The notes under the pieces were generated by a model. It was not told where the DNA came from, searched no databases, and saw only the letters and a program-made list of their open reading frames with translations. The position numbers and the translations under genes are program-made. A stretch of 64,000 nt of DNA from Pseudothioclava sp033100795 (lineage in GTDB: Bacteria; Pseudomonadota; Alphaproteobacteria; Rhodobacterales; Rhodobacteraceae), in NCBI RefSeq assembly GCF_033100795.1, contig NZ_JAWLVI010000001.1:992001-1056000 (forward strand). The letters run 5' to 3'. This document shows positions 59,092-64,000 of this stretch, piece by piece (positions within the stretch are counted from its first letter, which is position 1; each line of letters starts with the position of its first letter).

Positions 59092-60002
59092 TCAGACCCT
59101 CGGTTTGGCTGAGGCCGGCACGAACAGCCCCTGCGGACGCAAGAGCAGCGAAACGATCACCAGCGTGTAGAGAAAGGCGTCGCGGAAGGGCCGCGCCTCA
59201 AGCGGCAGCCAGGCCTGCAACACCACGGAAACGGTGCCGATCAGGAACCCCGCCGCCACTGCGCCGGGCAGTGAGCCAAGCCCGCCGATCACCGTTGCGA
59301 TAAAGGCGACAAGCATGATCTGCCCGCCCATGCGCACATCCGCGACGCCGGTTTGCGTGGCCATGATCAGCGCCACCGCCGCCGCAAGCGCCCCCGACAG
59401 CGCAAAGGCCGCCGTGATCACCACGTTTGCCCGCACGCCCAAAAGCCGCGCCATGGTGAAGTTCTCGGCCGCCGCCCGCATCTCAAGCCCGACACGGGTC
59501 TTTTTAAGCAACGTCGCCAGACCGACCACGACCAGAAGCGTCGTGATGATGACGATGATTTGCAAAAGCGGCACGCTGGCCGAGGCGACAGACACCGGCG
59601 TGTTCAGATCGGGCCAAAGGCTGATCGCCTTGGGGCGCCCGCCATAGACCGCCAGCAGGCTGTTGCGGATCACAAAGCCAAGCGCGAAGGAGGCAATCAT
59701 CATCGCCACAGGGGTCGCGCGGCGCAGGTGCCGGAACACCGCGTATTCCGACGCCACCGCGATCAGCGCCCCGATCCCCAGCACCATCGGCACCAGCAAA
59801 AACGCGGGCGCCTGCCCCAGAAACATCACCGCCACCGCATCGGTCGAGGGCAGGATCAGCGCGAACACACAAAACGCGATATATTCGCCATGCGCGAAAT
59901 TCACGAGGTTCATCACCCCGAAAATCAGTGCGATCCCAAGCGCGGCCATCGCATAGATCCCGCCCAACGAGGCCGCGTCGAAAAACAGTTGCGCCAGATT
60001 GC

Positions 60003-60006
<4 letters not shown>
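59092..60006 (-). CDS. livH: Branched-chain amino acid type ABC transporter permease (LivH)
   Basis: 304 aa, about eight membrane segments. LivH blocks: MAALGIALIFGVMNLVNFAH (start of the family core), TRVGLEMRAAAENFTMARLL (coupling loop) and VAFIATVIGGLGSLPGAVAA. The ATG overlaps the livF stop region by 4 nt (ATGA). Partner of LivM in the inner membrane. Confidence 0.94.
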
Positions 60007-60736
<730 letters not shown>

Positions 60737-60737
<1 letters not shown>

Positions 60738-61486
60738 TACGCCGCCCCCTGTTCCACGCCGAAATAGGCGTCATGGACTTTCTGGCTGGAACTGATGCGC
60801 GCGCGGTCGCCCTCTTCGATCAACTGACCGGCATCCAGCACATAGACATGCGAGGTGACCGACAGCACGAGACCGACGTTATGCTCGATCAGCAGGACAC
60901 CGGTGCCCAGCTCATCCGCCACACGGCGGATCAGGCGCGCCAGATCGTCGGCCTCGGCCTCGGACATGCCTGCGGCCGGTTCATCAAGCAAAAGGAACCT
61001 GGGCGAGAACATCAGCGCCCGCGCAATCCCCACCCGCCGTTCGTCGGTATAGGGCAGGCCTGCCGCTGGCCGTTCGGCCAGATCGCGCACCCCCATCCAG
61101 TCGAGAACGCGCAGCGCCTCCAGCTCGGAGGCATGGCGCGAATGCCCCAGCCCCACCCCGGTAATCGCAAGGTTATCCAGCACATCCAGCCCGCTGAACA
61201 ACCGCCCCGCCTGAAAGGTGCGCGCGACCCCCGCGCGGCGAATCTGGTGCGCCGGCAGATCGCCGACGCTCCGGTCTCCGAGCAGGACCCGCCCCGAGGT
61301 CGGCGCCTGAAACCCCGTCAGCACGTTGACCATCGTGGTCTTGCCCGCGCCATTGGGGCCGATCAGCCCGTGGACCGCGCCCGGTGTGATCGTGAGTGTA
61401 ATATCGGTCAGGGCTTTGAACCCGCCGAAAGCCACGGTCACACCGGACGCCACCAGGGAGGAGGCCTGTGTCCTCGCCAAAGCCAT
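60737..61486 (-). CDS. livG: Branched-chain amino acid type ABC transporter ATPase (LivG)
   Basis: 249 aa. Walker A GPNGAGKTTMVNVLTG, FLLLDEPAAGMSEAEADDLA as Walker B region, LivG-typical RRAGVARTFQAGRLFSGLDV (Q-loop region) and LLIEHNVGLVLS as H-loop. The signature is degenerate: LPYTDERRVGIARALMF where LSYGxQRR is usual. It starts 3 nt after the hyuA stop, so enzyme and transporter genes are one operon. Confidence 0.93.
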
Positions 61487-61489
61487 GGA

Positions 61490-63610
61490 TCAGGCCTCGG
61501 CCAGTTCAAGCTCGGGCAGGATCGTCTCGCCGCCCAGATCCGCCGTCACCAAATAGGTGCCGGTTTCATGCAGATGGACGGTCCAGCCCGGCTCGATCAC
61601 CAGCGTCGTGGTGACCTCTTCGATCACCGCAGGCCCATGCAGCGTGTCACCCGCCCCAAGCGCCGAGCCATCGTAGACGGGTGTGTTCTGCGCCACGCCG
61701 TCAGCGTTGAACACCATCTCGCGGTGCCCTTTCAGCGCCGAATTGGAGCCCTTGCCCGCCGCGATTTTCATCCGCGCGGGGCGGTCCACATGGCCGGTGA
61801 TCGCGCTTTCGACGTTCACCACCTCGACCGCGTTATGCGGCTCGTCATAGGTGTAGAGCTCGCGGTGGCGGGCGTGGAAGGCGGCCTTGATGTCCTCGAT
61901 CGAGGTCTCGGTCACCTCAAACGGGCCAACCTCGACGGTGCATTCATGGACCTGCCCGACATAGCGCATATCCAGCGTGCGGCTGATCGAGATGTCACTC
62001 TCGGCAAAGCCGTCGCCCGACAGATCGCCCTTGCCGCGCGCCTCAAGCCCGTTGAACAGATCGTCCAGCGTCTTCGCGGCCTCGGCACCTTGCAGGCGCA
62101 GGGGCGCGGGTGCCATGTAGTTGTATTTGACGTCCGAGATGATCTGCCCATAGGCGCAAAGCCCCGAGGCGAGCTTGTTGACCATCACCTTGCCGATGCC
62201 CATCTCGCGCGCCAGCGCCGTGATATGCGCCCCCGTCGCACCGCCCGCGCCCATCAGCACAAAGTCGCGCGGGTCATAGCCACGCTCGACCGACACCCGC
62301 CGGATCGCATTGACCATGTTGTTGTTGACGATGGTGAACATGCCGTAGGCGGCCTTCTCGACCGAGATCCCCAGCGGGTCCGCCAGATGTGTCTGGATCG
62401 CGGTGCGCGCCTTTTGCAGGTCAAGCGGCAGGCGCCCGCCCACAAGGCCATCGGCGTTCAGGTAGCCCAGAACAAGGTTCGCATCCGTCGTCGTAGGGCG
62501 CTCGCCGCCCTGACCATAGCAGGCCGGCCCGGGTTCCGAGCCCGCCGATTGCGGACCCATCTGCATCAGCCCCATCTCGTCGATCCAGCCGATCGAGCCA
62601 CCGCCCGCACCGAGCGTTTCGACCTGAATCATCGGAATACCAATGCGGTAGCGCAGGAAGTCGATGTTCTTGTTGACGTTGGCCTTGCCGTCTTTGGTCA
62701 GCGTGATGTCGAAAGACGTGCCGCCCATATCGCAGGTGATGATGTTCTGATCCCCCCACGGGGCCGCCACATCCAGCGCGGCCTGCGGCGCCGACGCCGG
62801 CCCCGAGTTGATCGCATAGACCGACTGGTCGGTCACGACCTTGCCAAGCGCCAGACCGCCGTTCGACTGGAAGTAGCGCACCGGATGCCTGGAGCCGAGT
62901 TCACGGAAATAGGCGTCGATCGCCTCGACATAGCGCTGCAGGATCGGCGCGAGATAGGCGTTCACCACCGCCGTCGAGGTGCGGGTATATTCGCGCACCT
63001 GCGGATACAGCTGGCTGCCGATGGTCAGGCGCACATCGGGCATCATCTCGCGCACGATCCGGGCGGCGCGCGCCTCGTGCTCGGGGTGGAGCACCGACCA
63101 GACGAAGGACACGGCAACCGATTCAACCCCTTCCGACAGGAAGTAGCGGCAGGCCTCGCGCACGTCGTCCTCGTTCAGCGAGGTCTTGACCGACCCGTCC
63201 GAGATCACCCGCTCACGCACACCTTTGCGCAGGTGACGCGGCACCAGCATGGTTGCGGGCGGATAGTCGGGGTCATAGCGATAGCCGTCTTCCTTGTGGC
63301 CAAGGCGGATCTCGATGGAATCCTCGTGGCCTTTGGTTGCGATCAGGCCGGTTTTGGCGCCCGTGTGCGTGATCAGCGCGTTCAGGCCGACCGTCGTGCC
63401 GTTGATGCACAGATCCGAGTTCGAGACGATCTCTTGTGCGGTAAGGCCGATTTCTTCGGTGATCAGCTTCAGGCCGTTCTCGATAGCCTTGGTCGGCTGC
63501 GTGGGGGTGGAAAGCACCTTGAAAATCTGCACCGCGCCATCACGGTCGGCGAGGATGAAATCGGTGAAGGTGCCGCCGGCGTCGATGCCCAGACGATATT
63601 TGCTACGCAT
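61490..63610 (-). CDS. hyuA: Hydantoinase/oxoprolinase family subunit A
   Basis: 706 aa ATP-dependent amidohydrolase subunit. Actin-like ATPase motifs: RLGIDAGGTFTDFILADRDG at the N-terminus, SDLCINGTTVGLNALI, CDMGGTSFDITLTKDG (about residue 290), and GAGGGSIGWIDEMGLMQMGP. The family covers 5-oxoprolinase, N-methylhydantoinase, caprolactamase and, with biotin-free carboxylation, acetone and acetophenone carboxylases; length near 700 fits all of these. No gamma subunit of acetone carboxylase lies nearby, which disfavours that option. It works with the B subunit encoded 17 nt upstream. Confidence 0.93.
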   Translation of the reverse strand: MRSKYRLGIDAGGTFTDFILADRDGAVQIFKVLSTPTQPTKAIENGLKLITEEIGLTAQEIVSNSDLCINGTTVGLNALITHTGAKTGLIATKGHEDSIEIRLGHKEDGYRYDPDYPPATMLVPRHLRKGVRERVISDGSVKTSLNEDDVREACRYFLSEGVESVAVSFVWSVLHPEHEARAARIVREMMPDVRLTIGSQLYPQVREYTRTSTAVVNAYLAPILQRYVEAIDAYFRELGSRHPVRYFQSNGGLALGKVVTDQSVYAINSGPASAPQAALDVAAPWGDQNIITCDMGGTSFDITLTKDGKANVNKNIDFLRYRIGIPMIQVETLGAGGGSIGWIDEMGLMQMGPQSAGSEPGPACYGQGGERPTTTDANLVLGYLNADGLVGGRLPLDLQKARTAIQTHLADPLGISVEKAAYGMFTIVNNNMVNAIRRVSVERGYDPRDFVLMGAGGATGAHITALAREMGIGKVMVNKLASGLCAYGQIISDVKYNYMAPAPLRLQGAEAAKTLDDLFNGLEARGKGDLSGDGFAESDISISRTLDMRYVGQVHECTVEVGPFEVTETSIEDIKAAFHARHRELYTYDEPHNAVEVVNVESAITGHVDRPARMKIAAGKGSNSALKGHREMVFNADGVAQNTPVYDGSALGAGDTLHGPAVIEEVTTTLVIEPGWTVHLHETGTYLVTADLGGETILPELELAEA

Positions 63611-63627
63611 TGAAAATGTCCTTTCGA

Positions 63628-64000
63628 TCAGAGGCTTGCGCCAGCTTTGCGGGCAGCGGCCGTGGCGGTTTCATCCACGGTGAGGGCTGCGGGATCCGAG
63701 ATGACGACGCCGTAATCGAGGCGCGCGCCTTCGACCGAGACGAGGCCATTGCGGATGTCGGAAACGACCTTATGGACATCGCGCTCGAACGGGTTGCCAT
63801 AGCCACCGCCGCCGGGGTTGATGTTGGCCGCGCGCTCGCCCGGACGGATGGTCTCGATCACGTTGTCGGTGATGATCTGGGTCGCGCCATCGCGGGTGAC
63901 CTCAAGCCGGCCGACCTTTTTCTCGACCATGGCGGATTTCGCGCCAGCCGCGCCCATCGCGGGGATGCGGCGACCTTCGCCAAAGGTGACAAGCGTCATG
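63628..64000 (-). CDS. hyuB: Hydantoinase/oxoprolinase family subunit B, C-terminal part only
   Basis: The last ~124 codons are in the window; the gene continues beyond the edge, so an apparent Met at 63999 is internal. The family C-terminal block is visible: RPGERAANINPGGGGYGNPF, then ERDVHKVVSDIRNGLVSVEG and ARLDYGVVISDP, as in HyuB/oxoprolinase B. The Gly-rich loop is typical. Together with HyuA it forms the ATP-dependent cyclic-amide hydrolase. First gene seen of the operon hyuB-hyuA-livG-F-H-M-binding protein. Confidence 0.92.
   Translation of the reverse strand, partial: MTLVTFGEGRRIPAMGAAGAKSAMVEKKVGRLEVTRDGATQIITDNVIETIRPGERAANINPGGGGYGNPFERDVHKVVSDIRNGLVSVEGARLDYGVVISDPAALTVDETATAAARKAGASL

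Noticed and set aside
60773..63613. 946-codon open frame on the + strand opposite livG/hyuA
   Set aside because: Antisense shadow of two genes, without a ribosome site or recognisable motifs.

Overview
The window looks like the chromosome of an alphaproteobacterium of the Rhodobacteraceae (Rhodobacterales). The evidence is high GC with strong third-position G/C bias, the gene order glyQ-orf-glyS next to a pyruvate phosphate dikinase-like gene, a hisB-hisH-hisA-hisF-hisE run, a betICBA/choXWV locus, and many binding-protein-dependent transporters. No species can be named from the sequence alone. Most genes fill the space, sit 1-5 nt apart or overlap by 4 nt, and form clear operons.

Layout. 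0-11 kb: a divergent PPDK-like gene (cut by the window edge), glyS, a small membrane-anchored protein, glyQ, an exported SPOR/peptidoglycan-binding/dead-protease protein, and pyruvate carboxylase. 11-16 kb: two identical tRNA-Gly(GCC) genes, then histidine biosynthesis (hisB, H, A, F, E) with a DUF2147 gene antisense inside it, then DUF1330 and TerB genes. 16-25 kb: a polar amino-acid type ABC transporter followed by a glutamine-synthetase-like ligase, facing a GATase/GS-like/PuuB-like operon and a HisN-like phosphatase; this is probably uptake and gamma-glutamylation-dependent breakdown of an amine. 25-29.5 kb: an XRE regulator with a repeated operator-like motif, a quinone oxidoreductase, a Bax-inhibitor-1 protein, a two-cytochrome c operon with a Cys-rich exported protein, and a small-ORF/hemP pair behind an iron-box-like motif, ending at tRNA-Gly(TCC). 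29.5-41 kb: an IS256-type transposase remnant that ends the last gene (MFS) of a nine-gene operon. The operon is dehydrogenase, RraA, a tripartite tricarboxylate transporter, a TRAP transporter, SMP-30 and MFS', with a divergent LysR; it is likely for uptake and oxidation of an organic or sugar acid. A short stretch of degraded or orphan genes follows.

41-49.5 kb: choline-O-sulfate/choline uptake (choXWV) and conversion to glycine betaine (betC, betA, betB) with the repressor betI and a palindromic operator candidate in the divergent promoter. 49.5-57 kb: DMT exporter, LysE/ArgO exporter with its LysR (ArgP-like) activator, a truncated GT87-like membrane glycosyltransferase, YebC, an SLC13/RCK transporter and a YmdB-like phosphoesterase. 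57-64 kb: a seven-gene operon pairing ATP-dependent hydantoinase/oxoprolinase-type subunits (hyuB cut by the edge, hyuA) with a complete branched-chain-amino-acid type ABC transporter.

Nothing in the window looks like a phage-defence island, CRISPR array or biosynthetic cluster. The least ordinary features are the two-transporter acid operon, the hyuAB-liv operon of unknown substrate, the split gamma-glutamylation module lacking its aldehyde dehydrogenase, the PPDK-like and protease-like proteins that seem to have lost key residues, and a set of regulatory motifs.
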